In this document: positions 26,931 to 34,999 of the stretch, piece by piece
Position numbering within the stretch: position 1 is the stretch's first letter
Layout of the letters: each line of letters begins with the position of its first letter
Origin: Caulobacteraceae bacterium
GTDB taxonomy: Bacteria; Pseudomonadota; Alphaproteobacteria; Caulobacterales; Caulobacteraceae
Length of the DNA: 64,000 nt
Assembly: GCA_027487945.1 (NCBI GenBank)
Contig: JAIYCQ010000015.1
Span: forward strand, 1-64,000
Direction of reading: 5' to 3'
Translations under genes and position numbers: made by a program
The notes under the pieces: model-generated
Told to the model about the DNA's origin: nothing
Database searches by the model: none
Seen by the model: only the letters and a program-made list of their open reading frames with translations

Positions 26931-26961
26931 ATTGATTATATTGATCAAGATTGACGATATC
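26931..26961. promoter_or_regulatory. AT-rich repeated operator-like region between the citrate synthase genes
   Basis: ATTGA occurs at 26931, 26940 and 26950 (9 and 10 bases apart), with a palindrome TTGATCAA at 26941-26948. It is the only AT-rich patch in the 91-base divergent gap. It could bind the HTH of the fusion protein; this is an inference from position and pattern. Confidence 0.5.
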
Positions 26962-27013
26962 ACGATCCGGGTCGATCTGTCGCCGCGAAAGATGAAGAGA
27001 AAGGGAGTTCCGG

Positions 27014-28099
27014 ATGTCCGATGGTCTGGAGAATGTGATCGCCGCGGAGACTGTCCTGTCCGAGGTGGACGGTCTGGCCGGGCGGCTGGTTATCCGTGGC
27101 CGGTCACTCGACGACCTGGCCGGGTCAGCGACCTTCGAGGACGTGGTCCAGCTGCTGTTCGACGGCTTCTACGACGACCTGCCCGCCGACCTCGCGCCGG
27201 CGCTGGGCGCGGCGCGGGTCGAGGTCTTTGCCGAGGTCGCGGCCCTCGACGCCGGCCTGCTGGCCCTGGGGCCGGTCGAGGCCATGCGCGCCCTGACCGC
27301 GCGGCTGCCCGACGGCGACGACCTTCCGACCGCCCTGCGGCTTCTGGCGGCGCCGGCGGTGTTCGTTCCGGCCGTGGTCCGGGTGGGGCAGGGACTGGCC
27401 CCCGTGGCCCCGGACCGGACCCTGCCCCACAGCGCCGATATCCTGCGGATGCTGCGCGGCGCGCCGCCGACCGCGGAGGAGGCCCGGGCCCTGGACGCCT
27501 ATCTGGTCACGGTCAGCGATCACGGCCTGAACGCCTCGACCTTCGCCGCCCGGGTCATCGCCTCGACGCGGGCGGGCCTGACCTCGGCGGTGCTGGGCGG
27601 GATTTCGGCGCTGAAGGGGCCGCTGCACGGCGGAGCGCCGGGTCCGGTGATCGAGATGCTCGACGCCATCGGCACGCCCGGACACGCCCGCGCCTGGCTG
27701 GAACAGGCGCTGGACAGCGGCGAGCGGCTGATGGGCTTTGGCCACCGCATCTACAAGGTTCGCGACCCTCGCGCCGATGCCCTGAAGGGCGCCGTGCGGC
27801 GACTGACCCAGGGCTCGACCGCCGCGCCGGGGCGGCTGGCCTTCGCGGAAGCGGTCGAGGCCGCCGCGCTGGCCATCCTGCGCGAGCGCAAGCCCGACCG
27901 GTCGCTGCAGACCAACGTCGAGTTCTACACCGCCCTGCTGCTGGAGGCCCTGGCCTTCCCGCCGGACGCCTTCACCGGCGTCTTCGCCATGGGCCGCGTG
28001 GCCGGCTGGCTGGCCCACGCCCGCGAGCAGCTGGCCGGCGGCCGCCTGATCCGGCCGCAGTCGGTCTATGTCGGCCCGGCGCCGCGCCGGGCGGCCTGA
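27014..28099 (+). CDS. Citrate synthase/methylcitrate synthase paralog
   Basis: 361 aa condensing-enzyme fold of the short CitA type. Conserved sites: SDHGLNASTFAARV, GPLHGGAPG (first catalytic His), MGFGHRIYKVRDPRA (second His and substrate Arg). The catalytic Asp position reads Glu (LQTNVEFYTALLLE), which is unusual compared with classical enzymes. It may use propionyl-CoA or another acyl-CoA rather than acetyl-CoA. It is probably not the main TCA citrate synthase, given its divergent pairing with a HTH-fused homolog. Confidence 0.88.
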   Translation: MSDGLENVIAAETVLSEVDGLAGRLVIRGRSLDDLAGSATFEDVVQLLFDGFYDDLPADLAPALGAARVEVFAEVAALDAGLLALGPVEAMRALTARLPDGDDLPTALRLLAAPAVFVPAVVRVGQGLAPVAPDRTLPHSADILRMLRGAPPTAEEARALDAYLVTVSDHGLNASTFAARVIASTRAGLTSAVLGGISALKGPLHGGAPGPVIEMLDAIGTPGHARAWLEQALDSGERLMGFGHRIYKVRDPRADALKGAVRRLTQGSTAAPGRLAFAEAVEAAALAILRERKPDRSLQTNVEFYTALLLEALAFPPDAFTGVFAMGRVAGWLAHAREQLAGGRLIRPQSVYVGPAPRRAA

Positions 28100-28106
28100 C
28101 GGTCGC

Positions 28107-28126
28107 CCTCTCCCGACCGGGAGAGG
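28107..28126. repeat. Short CTCTCCC/GGGAGAG hairpin
   Basis: CCTCTCCC-GACC-GGGAGAGG, perfect 8-bp stem, 7 bases after the citrate synthase stop. The same core recurs at 32264-32283. No T run; either a weak terminator or a dispersed palindrome. Confidence 0.55.
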
Positions 28127-28184
28127 ATCAAGCCGAGAGTCGTTCGCGCTGGGGTGGTCGGACGCGAACCGTTAAGCTCGTCCG

Positions 28185-29117
28185 ATGACCGCCACCACGC
28201 CTCTCACCCTTGCCCAGGCCACGGCGGTCACCCGCCGGGTGACCCAGCTGTCGGTCACCGTCGCCCTGGTGCTGGTGGCGGCCAAGACGGCGGCCTGGCT
28301 GGCCAGCGGCTCGGTGGCCCTGCTCGCCTCCCTGGCAGACTCCGGTCTCGATCTTCTGGCCTCGCTCATCACCCTGTTCGCGGTGCGCTTCGCCGCCAGC
28401 CCGCCGGACGCCGAACACCGCTTCGGACACGGCAAGGCCGAGGCCTTCGCCAGCCTGATGCAGGGCGGCCTGGTCTTCGCCTCGGCCGCCCTGGTCGGGC
28501 GCGAAGCCATCGCTGGCCTGCTCGATCCGCGGCCGATTCAGGCCGGCGGCTGGGCCATGGCGGTCATGGCCCTGTCCATCGTCCTGACCCTGGCGCTGGT
28601 CGCGGCCCAGAGCCGGGCGCTGAAACAGGCCAGCTCGGTGGCCGTCCACGGTGATCGGGCCCACTACGCCGCCGATCTGGCAGCCAACATCGCCGCCATC
28701 CTCGGCATCGCGGGCGCCAGTCTGCTGGGGCTGCACTGGCTCGACGCCGGCGCCGGCCTGGTGGTCGCCGTCTGGCTGGTCTGGGGGGCCATCGGCGTGT
28801 TCCGCGAGGCGGCCGGCCAGCTGATGGATCAGGAACTGGACGACGACGCCCGCCGGCAGATCGTGGCGCTGATGACCGAGGATCCGGCCATCCAGGGCGT
28901 GCACCAGCTGCGCACCCGCGCCTCCGGCCCCTATATCCACATCCAGATGCATGCGGACCTCGATCCGGGCCTGACCCTGATCGCCGCCCATGACGCCATG
29001 GTCGCTGCTGAAAACCGGGTCCTCGTCGCCTTTCCGCGGGCGGACATCATCATCCACCCCGACCCGCGCGGTCGCGCCGAGCCGCACGGCGGAGCCTTCG
29101 CCGAGACGGCGCATTAG
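28185..29117 (+). CDS. Cation diffusion facilitator family transporter (FieF/YiiP type)
   Basis: Proton-driven exporter of divalent metals (Zn, Fe, possibly Cd) in the inner membrane. 310 aa with six membrane helices and a cytoplasmic metal-binding domain. Site A residues match E. coli YiiP: LADSGLDLLASLITL in helix 2 (two Asp) and HYAADLAANIAAI in helix 5 (His, Asp). The C-terminal domain has PYIHIQMHADLDPGLTLIAA and IIIHPDP. Exact metal cannot be read from sequence. Confidence 0.9.
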   Translation: MTATTPLTLAQATAVTRRVTQLSVTVALVLVAAKTAAWLASGSVALLASLADSGLDLLASLITLFAVRFAASPPDAEHRFGHGKAEAFASLMQGGLVFASAALVGREAIAGLLDPRPIQAGGWAMAVMALSIVLTLALVAAQSRALKQASSVAVHGDRAHYAADLAANIAAILGIAGASLLGLHWLDAGAGLVVAVWLVWGAIGVFREAAGQLMDQELDDDARRQIVALMTEDPAIQGVHQLRTRASGPYIHIQMHADLDPGLTLIAAHDAMVAAENRVLVAFPRADIIIHPDPRGRAEPHGGAFAETAH

Positions 29118-29181
29118 GGCGGTGCAGGCGTGCCGCCGCAGGTGTCGGAATGTCCTTCGGATCGCAGCGGACGGAGGGCGG

Positions 29182-29196
29182 TAAACGCGCCCTTAA
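29182..29196. promoter_or_regulatory. CtrA-like site upstream of fzlA
   Basis: TAAA-N7-TTAA (29182-29196) differs by one base from the CtrA consensus TTAA-N7-TTAA and lies 44 bases before fzlA. One mismatch makes this tentative. Confidence 0.3.
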
Positions 29197-29239
29197 CGCG
29201 ATGGTGCTCTAGCTGCGCGCCTGAATCACCGGACCGGTC

Positions 29240-29926
29240 ATGAGCGTCGAACGCACCCTGCATCACTTCCCGCTCGACCCTGCCTCGCGGCAGGTGCGGC
29301 TGGCGCTGGGCGAGAAGCGTCTGTCGTTCGTGGAGGTCCAGGTGCGCTGGTGGGAGCAGCCGGACGATTTCCTGGCGCTCAATCCCTCGGGCGTGCCGCC
29401 GGTGCTGGTCGAGCGCTCGGCCGCCGGCGAGGTGGTGATCTGCGAGACCCGCGCCATCCTTGAGCACCTCGAGGAGCAGAATCCCGAACCCCCTCTGCTC
29501 GGTCGCGACCCGGGCGAGCGGGCCGAGGCGCGCCGGCTGCTGCAGTGGTTCGACCGCAAGTTCGACTCCGAGGTCTCCGGCTATCTGCTGCATGAAAAGA
29601 TGGAAAAGCGGCTGCTGGGCCTGGGCGCTCCGGCCCTGGCCAACATCCGCGCCGGGCGGGAGGCCCTGCGCGATCATCTCAAGTACATCGAGCTGCTCCT
29701 GACCAACCGGGACTGGCTGGCGGGCCGCCGCATCTCCCTTGCGGACATGGCGGCGGCGGCGCACCTCTCGGTCATCGACTACTTCGGCGACGTGCCGTGG
29801 AACGATGTCCCGACCGCCCGGACCTGGTACATGAAAATCAAGTCCCGCCCCTGCTTCCGCCCGCTTCTGGCCGATCGCTGGCCCGGCATGGCGCCGGCGC
29901 CGCACTATCACGACCTTGATTTCTGA
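29240..29926 (+). CDS. fzlA: GST-like FtsZ-binding protein FzlA
   Basis: 228 aa glutathione S-transferase fold: N-terminal thioredoxin-like part SVERTLHHFPLDPASRQVRL with NPSGVPPVLVE and CETRAILEHLEE, then an alpha-helical domain (EARRLLQWFDRKF, WLAGRRISLADMAAAAHLSV). The overall sequence and the tail HYHDLDF match Caulobacter FzlA, which curves FtsZ filaments and activates constriction through its C-terminus. It overlaps queG by 11 bases. It is a cytoplasmic division protein rather than a catabolic GST, judged by resemblance. Confidence 0.85.
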   Translation: MSVERTLHHFPLDPASRQVRLALGEKRLSFVEVQVRWWEQPDDFLALNPSGVPPVLVERSAAGEVVICETRAILEHLEEQNPEPPLLGRDPGERAEARRLLQWFDRKFDSEVSGYLLHEKMEKRLLGLGAPALANIRAGREALRDHLKYIELLLTNRDWLAGRRISLADMAAAAHLSVIDYFGDVPWNDVPTARTWYMKIKSRPCFRPLLADRWPGMAPAPHYHDLDF

Positions 29927-30956
29927 CGACCCGAAACCGCGGATCATCGCGCGGGCCAGGCGCCTGGGCTTCGATGTCGTCGGCTTCGCCTCCGCGTCAG
30001 ACCCATGGCCGGCCGGAGACCGCCTGCGCGCCTTCGTGGCCGAGGGTCTGCACGGCCAGATGGACTGGATGGCGGAGACGCTGGAACGGCGCGCCCACCC
30101 CACCGGCATGTGGCCGGAGGCCCGGACGGCCGTCATGCTGGGCGTCAACTACGGCCCTGACAGCAACCCGCTCGAGGCCCTGGCCCGCCGCTCCCACGCC
30201 GCCATCTCCGCCTATGCCCAGGGCGACGACTACCACCCGCTGATCAAGGGCCGGCTCAAGAACCTGGCCGGCTGGATGAAGGCGAAGTTCGGCGGCGAGG
30301 TGAAGGTGTTCGTCGATACCGCTCCGCTGATGGAAAAGCCGCTGGCGCAGCGGGCGGGCCTCGGCTGGCAGGGCAAGCACACCAACCTGGTCTCGCGGGA
30401 TCTGGGTAGCTGGCTGTTCCTGGGCTCGGTGCTGGCCTCGGTCGAGATCGAACCGGACGCGCCGGAGGTCGACCGCTGCGGCTCCTGCAGCGCCTGTCTC
30501 GACATCTGCCCGACGAACGCCTTCCCCGCGCCCTATCGGCTCGATGCGCGGCGCTGCATCTCCTACCTGACCATCGAGCACCAGGGGCCTGTCCCGGACG
30601 AGTTCCGCGCCGCGATGGGCAACCGCATCTACGGCTGCGACGACTGCCTCGCCGCCTGCCCGTGGAACAAGTTCGCCGAAACGTCCCGCCAGGCGCAGCT
30701 GCAGGCGCGGGACGAGCTCCGCTCGCCGTCGCTGGCCTCCCTGGCGGCGCTGGACGAGGCCGGATTCCTGGCCCTGTTCCGCCGCAGCCCTATCCGCCGC
30801 ATCGGCCGCGACCGGTTCGTGCGCAACGTGCTCTACGCCGTGGGGAACAGCGGGGATGCAGGGCTGCTGCCGGCGGCGGAGGGGCTGTTGGGGGATGCCG
30901 ATCCGGTGGTCCGGGACGCGGCCGGCTGGGCGGTGGCGCGTTTGCGCACCGCTTGA
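29916..30956 (+). CDS. queG: Epoxyqueuosine reductase
   Basis: Last step of queuosine synthesis in tRNA, using cobalamin and two 4Fe-4S clusters. 346 aa: N-terminal DUF1730 domain (LGVNYGPDSNP, QRAGLGWQGKHTNLV), cluster cysteines CGSCSACLDICPTNAF and CDDCLAACPWNKF, and a C-terminal HEAT-like stretch (GDADPVVRDAAGWAVARL). It starts at a TTG inside the last codons of fzlA, implying coupled translation. Confidence 0.94.
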   Translation: MISDDPKPRIIARARRLGFDVVGFASASDPWPAGDRLRAFVAEGLHGQMDWMAETLERRAHPTGMWPEARTAVMLGVNYGPDSNPLEALARRSHAAISAYAQGDDYHPLIKGRLKNLAGWMKAKFGGEVKVFVDTAPLMEKPLAQRAGLGWQGKHTNLVSRDLGSWLFLGSVLASVEIEPDAPEVDRCGSCSACLDICPTNAFPAPYRLDARRCISYLTIEHQGPVPDEFRAAMGNRIYGCDDCLAACPWNKFAETSRQAQLQARDELRSPSLASLAALDEAGFLALFRRSPIRRIGRDRFVRNVLYAVGNSGDAGLLPAAEGLLGDADPVVRDAAGWAVARLRTA

Positions 30957-30960
30957 GCCG

Positions 30961-31068
30961 TGCGTCCTTCGACACGCCGCTTCGCGGCTGCTCAGGATGA
31001 CGTATCTGGAAGGCTAGTCACTCACGTCATGCTGAGCAGCGCTCGAAGAGCGCGTGTCGAAGCATGCA
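30961..31068. repeat. MITE-like palindromic repeat, family A copy 2 (108 bp)
   Basis: The left end TGCGTCCTTCGACACGCC and right end CGCGTGTCGAAGCATGCA are inverted (about 15 of 18 match). The interior has GCTGCTCAGGATGA and GTCATGCTGAGC as in the copy at 443-547. It lies between the converging queG and argE genes. Confidence 0.75.
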
Positions 31069-31074
31069 GGACGT

Positions 31075-32244
31075 TCAGTGGGCCAGGGCCTCCGCCAGCC
31101 GCAGCATGAACGCCGCGCCCCGCCGCATCTGCTCGACCTCGACATACTCGTCCGGCTGGTGGGCCTGGTCGATGAAGCCGGGGCCGCAGATCACCGTGGA
31201 AAAGCCCGCGCCCTGGAACTGGCCGCCCTCGGCGGCGTAGGGCACGACGCGCATCGGGCTGTTGTCGCCGGTCAGGCCGCGCACGAAGGCCTCGGCCGCG
31301 CCATCGGCTTCCGGCGCCATCGGCGGTACGTCGGCGATCACCTCGAACACGGCCGAGGCTTCGGCGTCGCGGGCCTTGAGCCGGGCGTCGAGGTCAGCGA
31401 CCTGCGCGCGGAATCCGTCCAGCAGATCCAGCGCGCGCTGGCCCGGCGCGCAGCGCAGGTCGAAAACGATCTCGCACCTGCGGGCTAGGATGTTGGCCGC
31501 CGTGCCCCCGTCGATGCGGCCGATGGTCAGGGTCGAGCCCTTCGGCTCGAAGGGCGAGGCGGGGTCCGCCTTGGCGTTGAGGTCCCCCGCCAGCGCGGTC
31601 AGGGCCGCGATCAGCTCGGCGGCCGCCATGTTGGCCGAGACGCCCAGGTGCGGCTGGCTGGAGTGGGCCTCGCGGCCGGTGACCACGACGCGGAAGAAGG
31701 CCGCGCCCTTGTGGCCGCTGACCGGCGCCATGCCGGACGGCTCGCCGACCACGACCAGCGCCGGGCGCGGCAGCTCGCGGGCGATGACCGCGATCATGTC
31801 CGGCGCGCCGAAGCAGCCGGTCTCCTCGTCGTAGGAGAGGGCCAGATGCACCGGACGCTTGACGGCGGCGAAGTCGGGGACGGCGGCGAGGGCCAGGGCG
31901 ATGAAGCCCTTCATGTCGGCGGCCCCGCGCCCGTAGAGCCTGCCGTCGCGCTCGGTCAGGACGAACGGGTCCGAGGTCCAGGGCTGGCCGTCGACCGGCA
32001 CCACGTCGGTATGGCCCGACAGCACCACCCCGCCGGCCACGGTCGGCCCGACGCTGGCCAGCAGGTTGGACTTGTCGCCGCCGGGGTTGGCGATGCGACG
32101 GGAGGAGATCCCGCGGTCTTTGAGATAGGCCTCCACCCAGTCGATCAGCGCCAGGTTCGACCCGCGCGAGGTGGTGTCGAACGAGACCAGATGGCGAAGG
32201 ATGTCGATGGCGCGGGCGGTCAGGGCGTCGGCGGGGGAGGGCAT
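31075..32244 (-). CDS. argE: Acetylornithine deacetylase
   Basis: Removes acetate from N-acetylornithine in arginine synthesis. An M20 zinc hydrolase of 389 aa: VVLSGHTDVVPVDGQPW, YGRGAADMKGFIALALA, LSYDEETGCFGAPDM and the dimerisation-domain HSSQPHLGVSAN. Motifs and length fit ArgE rather than DapE. Divergent from purU. Confidence 0.92.
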   Translation of the reverse strand: MPSPADALTARAIDILRHLVSFDTTSRGSNLALIDWVEAYLKDRGISSRRIANPGGDKSNLLASVGPTVAGGVVLSGHTDVVPVDGQPWTSDPFVLTERDGRLYGRGAADMKGFIALALAAVPDFAAVKRPVHLALSYDEETGCFGAPDMIAVIARELPRPALVVVGEPSGMAPVSGHKGAAFFRVVVTGREAHSSQPHLGVSANMAAAELIAALTALAGDLNAKADPASPFEPKGSTLTIGRIDGGTAANILARRCEIVFDLRCAPGQRALDLLDGFRAQVADLDARLKARDAEASAVFEVIADVPPMAPEADGAAEAFVRGLTGDNSPMRVVPYAAEGGQFQGAGFSTVICGPGFIDQAHQPDEYVEVEQMRRGAAFMLRLAEALAH

Positions 32245-32256
32245 GGGGTTTACCTA

Positions 32257-32290
32257 CGCGGTTCCTCTCCCTCTTGGGAGAGGAACCGCG
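32257..32290. repeat. Perfect 15-bp stem-loop in the argE/purU divergent gap
   Basis: CGCGGTTCCTCTCCC (32257-32271), loop TCTT, GGGAGAGGAACCGCG (32276-32290). It lies 13 bases upstream of argE and 86 bases before purU, where a terminator is not expected. The core CTCTCCC/GGGAGAG is shared with 28107-28126. Confidence 0.75.
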
Positions 32291-32376
32291 CGTTTCATGC
32301 CCCACCACCGCGAAAACTCACCCGCCCCGCGCAAGCCCTTGCCCCAAACCGCCCCTCGCCCTAAAGCCGACGCCTC

Positions 32377-33234
32377 ATGTCGACCAAAGACCTCATCCTC
32401 ACCCTCTCCTGTCCCGACCGACGCGGCATCGTCGCGGCCGTGTCCGCCTTTCTGGCCGAGCGGGACTGCAACATCCTCGACGCCCAGCAGTATGACGACG
32501 CCGAGACCGGCAAGTTCTTCATGCGGGTGGTGTTCGCGCCGGACGGCCACGGCGCCGCCGACCTGCGCGCCCAGTTCGAGGCCATCGCCACCACCTTCGC
32601 CATGCGGTGGAGCCTGCGTGACCCGGCGGTGCGCAAGACGGTGATGATCCTGGCCAGCCAGTCCGACCACTGCCTGTCGGACCTGCTCTATCGCTGGCGC
32701 ATCGGCGAGCTGGACATGGAGATCGCCGGGGTGATCTCCAACCACCCGGCCGAGACCTATCGCCGGGTCGACCTGACCGGCCTGCCGTTCCACCACCTGC
32801 CGGTCAGCAAGGACACCAAGCTCGAGCAGGAGGCCCAAGTCTGGGCGCTGATCCGCGACAGCGGCGCCGACCTGGTCGTGCTCGCCCGCTACATGCAGAT
32901 CCTGTCCGATGGCCTGGCGGCCAAGCTGGAAGGCCGCTGCATCAACATCCACCACTCGTTCCTGCCGGGCTTCAAGGGCGCCAAGCCCTATCACCAGGCC
33001 CATGCGCGCGGCGTGAAGGTGATCGGGGCCAGCGCGCACTTCGTCACCGCCGACCTCGACGAGGGCCCGATCATCGAGCAGGACGTCGAACGCATCAGCC
33101 ACCGCGACACCCCCGAGGACCTGATCCGCAAGGGCCGCGACATCGAGCGCCGCGTGCTGGCCCGCGCCCTGCGCTGGTCGCTGGAGGACCGGGTGCTGCT
33201 GAACGGCCGCAAGACCGTGGTGTTCACGGACTAG
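32377..33234 (+). CDS. purU: Formyltetrahydrofolate deformylase
   Basis: Hydrolyses 10-formyl-THF to formate and THF, balancing one-carbon pools. 285 aa: N-terminal ACT domain ([20 protein letters not shown]) and a formyltransferase-type catalytic domain ([40 protein letters not shown]) with the catalytic Asn/His/Asp signature. Divergent from argE. Confidence 0.95.
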   Translation: MSTKDLILTLSCPDRRGIVAAVSAFLAERDCNILDAQQYDDAETGKFFMRVVFAPDGHGAADLRAQFEAIATTFAMRWSLRDPAVRKTVMILASQSDHCLSDLLYRWRIGELDMEIAGVISNHPAETYRRVDLTGLPFHHLPVSKDTKLEQEAQVWALIRDSGADLVVLARYMQILSDGLAAKLEGRCINIHHSFLPGFKGAKPYHQAHARGVKVIGASAHFVTADLDEGPIIEQDVERISHRDTPEDLIRKGRDIERRVLARALRWSLEDRVLLNGRKTVVFTD

Positions 33235-33247
33235 GGTCGCCGCGCGG

Positions 33248-33751
33248 CTAGCCCAGCGCGGGCGCGCCGCTGGGCAGGCTGTCGATCAGTTCGATCTTGA
33301 AGATCAGCACCGCGTTGGGCGGGATCACCCCGCCGGCGCCGTTCTCGCCGTAGCCGAGCTCGGGCGGGACGTAGAGCATCCAGGTGTCGCCCGGCTTCAT
33401 CTTCTGCAGCGCCTCGGTCCAGGCCGGGATGAGGCCGGCCAGGTTCATCACCGCCGGCGAGCCCTTGTCGTAGGAGCTGTCGAAGATCTCGCCGGAGACC
33501 AGCTTGCCCTCGTAGTGGACCTTGACGTCATCGCGCGGTCCGGGCGAGCGGCCGCCGGCCGGGCCGGCCTTCTCGACCTTGTAGAGCACGCCCGACGGCA
33601 GCTTCTGCACGCCTGGCTCCTTCGCCGTCTTGTCGATGAAGGCCTGGGCGTTGGCCGCGCTGGCTTCCAGCAGGGCCGGGTCCGGCTTCCTGTGGCAACC
33701 GGCGAGGACCAGGCCGGCGAGGGCGGCGACGATGAGGGTGCGACGAAGCAT
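33248..33751 (-). CDS. FKBP-type peptidyl-prolyl isomerase, lipoprotein
   Basis: Catalyses proline isomerisation in the envelope. 167 aa with a lipoprotein signal (LIVAALAGLVLAGC, lipobox cysteine 19) and an FKBP domain from about residue 75 (VKVHYEGKLVSGEIFDSSYD, KPGDTWMLYVPPELGYGENG, IPPNAVLIFKIELI). Last gene of the minus-strand group with threonine ammonia-lyase, 16-base gap. Confidence 0.93.
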   Translation of the reverse strand: MLRRTLIVAALAGLVLAGCHRKPDPALLEASAANAQAFIDKTAKEPGVQKLPSGVLYKVEKAGPAGGRSPGPRDDVKVHYEGKLVSGEIFDSSYDKGSPAVMNLAGLIPAWTEALQKMKPGDTWMLYVPPELGYGENGAGGVIPPNAVLIFKIELIDSLPSGAPALG

Positions 33752-33767
33752 GGGGTTCCTGCTGATT

Positions 33768-34970
33768 TCAGACCGCCCGCGGCGGATACCCGCACGCGCG
33801 CAGCTCGTCCATGATCTCCTGGGTGTGCTGGGCGTCGCGGGTCTCGATCATGATGTCGAACTCCGCGCCCTTGGCCGGCACGTCCAGGGCGAGGCGGTTG
33901 TGGGCCACCTCGATGATGTTGCCGCCCATCTCGCCGATCACGCGGCTGACGGTGGCCAGCAGGCCGGGGCGGTCATCGCCGATGATGCGCAGGCTGACGA
34001 GCCGCTGGGCCCGGACCAGCTCGCGGGTCAGCACGCTGGCCAGCAGGCGGGTGTCGATGTTGCCGCCGCACAGGATCAGGCCGCACTTCTTGCCGCGGAA
34101 CCGCTCCGGATAGGCCAGCAGCGCGGCCAGCGAGGCGGCGCCCGCCCCCTCGGCGATGGTCTTTTCGACGTTGCAGTAGAGGGCGACGGCCCGCTCGATA
34201 TAGGGCTCTTCCAGCAGCAGCACGTCGTCGATGAGCGGGCGGGCGATGGCGTAGGTGTTGGTCCCCACCACCTTGACGGCGATGCCCTCGGCGATGGTCT
34301 GGCCGCCGGCCTCGGCGTTCATGCCGCGCATCTTGGCGGTGAAGGACGGGTACATGGCCGGCTCGCAGCCGATGATCCGGATGTCGGGATTGATCGCCTT
34401 GGCCGCCGTGCCGACGCCGCTGATCAGGCCGCCGCCGCCGATCGGCACCGGCAGGATCTCGAGGTCCGGCTGGTCCTCCAGCATCTCCAGCGCGATGGTG
34501 CCCTGACCGGCGATGACGTCCAGGTCGTCGAACGGGTGGACAAAGGTCAGGCCGCGTTCGTCGCGCAGCTTCTGGGCGAAGGCGTTGGCGTCGTCATAGG
34601 TGTCGCCCTCGATCACCACCTCGGCGCCGTGACCCTTGGTGTGCTGCACCTTCACGAACGGGGTGCCGCGCGGCATGACGATGGTCACGGGCACGCCAAG
34701 CCGCGCGCCGTGATAGGCCAGCCCCTGGGCATGGTTGCCGGCGCTGGCCGCGATGACGCCCAGCTTCCGCTGCGCGTCGGAGAGCAGCATCAGCTTGTTG
34801 AGCGCCCCGCGCTCCTTGTAGGCGGCCGTGAACTGCAGGTTCTCGAATTTGACCCACACCTCCGCGCCGGTGATTTCCGACAGGGTGCGGGAATGGCGCA
34901 GCGGCGTGCGCTCGATATGGCCGGCCAGCCGGCCGGCGGCCGCCTTGATGTCGTCGAGGGTCAGGGTCAT
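33768..34970 (-). CDS. ilvA: Threonine ammonia-lyase (TdcB/IlvA, ACT domain)
   Basis: PLP enzyme converting threonine to 2-oxobutanoate, the first step of isoleucine synthesis. 400 aa: PLP Lys52 in FTAAYKERGALNKL, SAGNHAQGLAYHG, PIGGGGLISGVGTA, and a C-terminal ACT domain of about 80 aa (SLRIIGDDRPGLLATVSRVI). One ACT domain and this length fit the TdcB-like enzyme common in alphaproteobacteria. It follows the acetyltransferase gene by 29 bases. Confidence 0.9.
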   Translation of the reverse strand: MTLTLDDIKAAAGRLAGHIERTPLRHSRTLSEITGAEVWVKFENLQFTAAYKERGALNKLMLLSDAQRKLGVIAASAGNHAQGLAYHGARLGVPVTIVMPRGTPFVKVQHTKGHGAEVVIEGDTYDDANAFAQKLRDERGLTFVHPFDDLDVIAGQGTIALEMLEDQPDLEILPVPIGGGGLISGVGTAAKAINPDIRIIGCEPAMYPSFTAKMRGMNAEAGGQTIAEGIAVKVVGTNTYAIARPLIDDVLLLEEPYIERAVALYCNVEKTIAEGAGAASLAALLAYPERFRGKKCGLILCGGNIDTRLLASVLTRELVRAQRLVSLRIIGDDRPGLLATVSRVIGEMGGNIIEVAHNRLALDVPAKGAEFDIMIETRDAQHTQEIMDELRACGYPPRAV

Positions 34971-34999
34971 CGCCGCAGACGCTTAAGGGGCGCGAGGCC

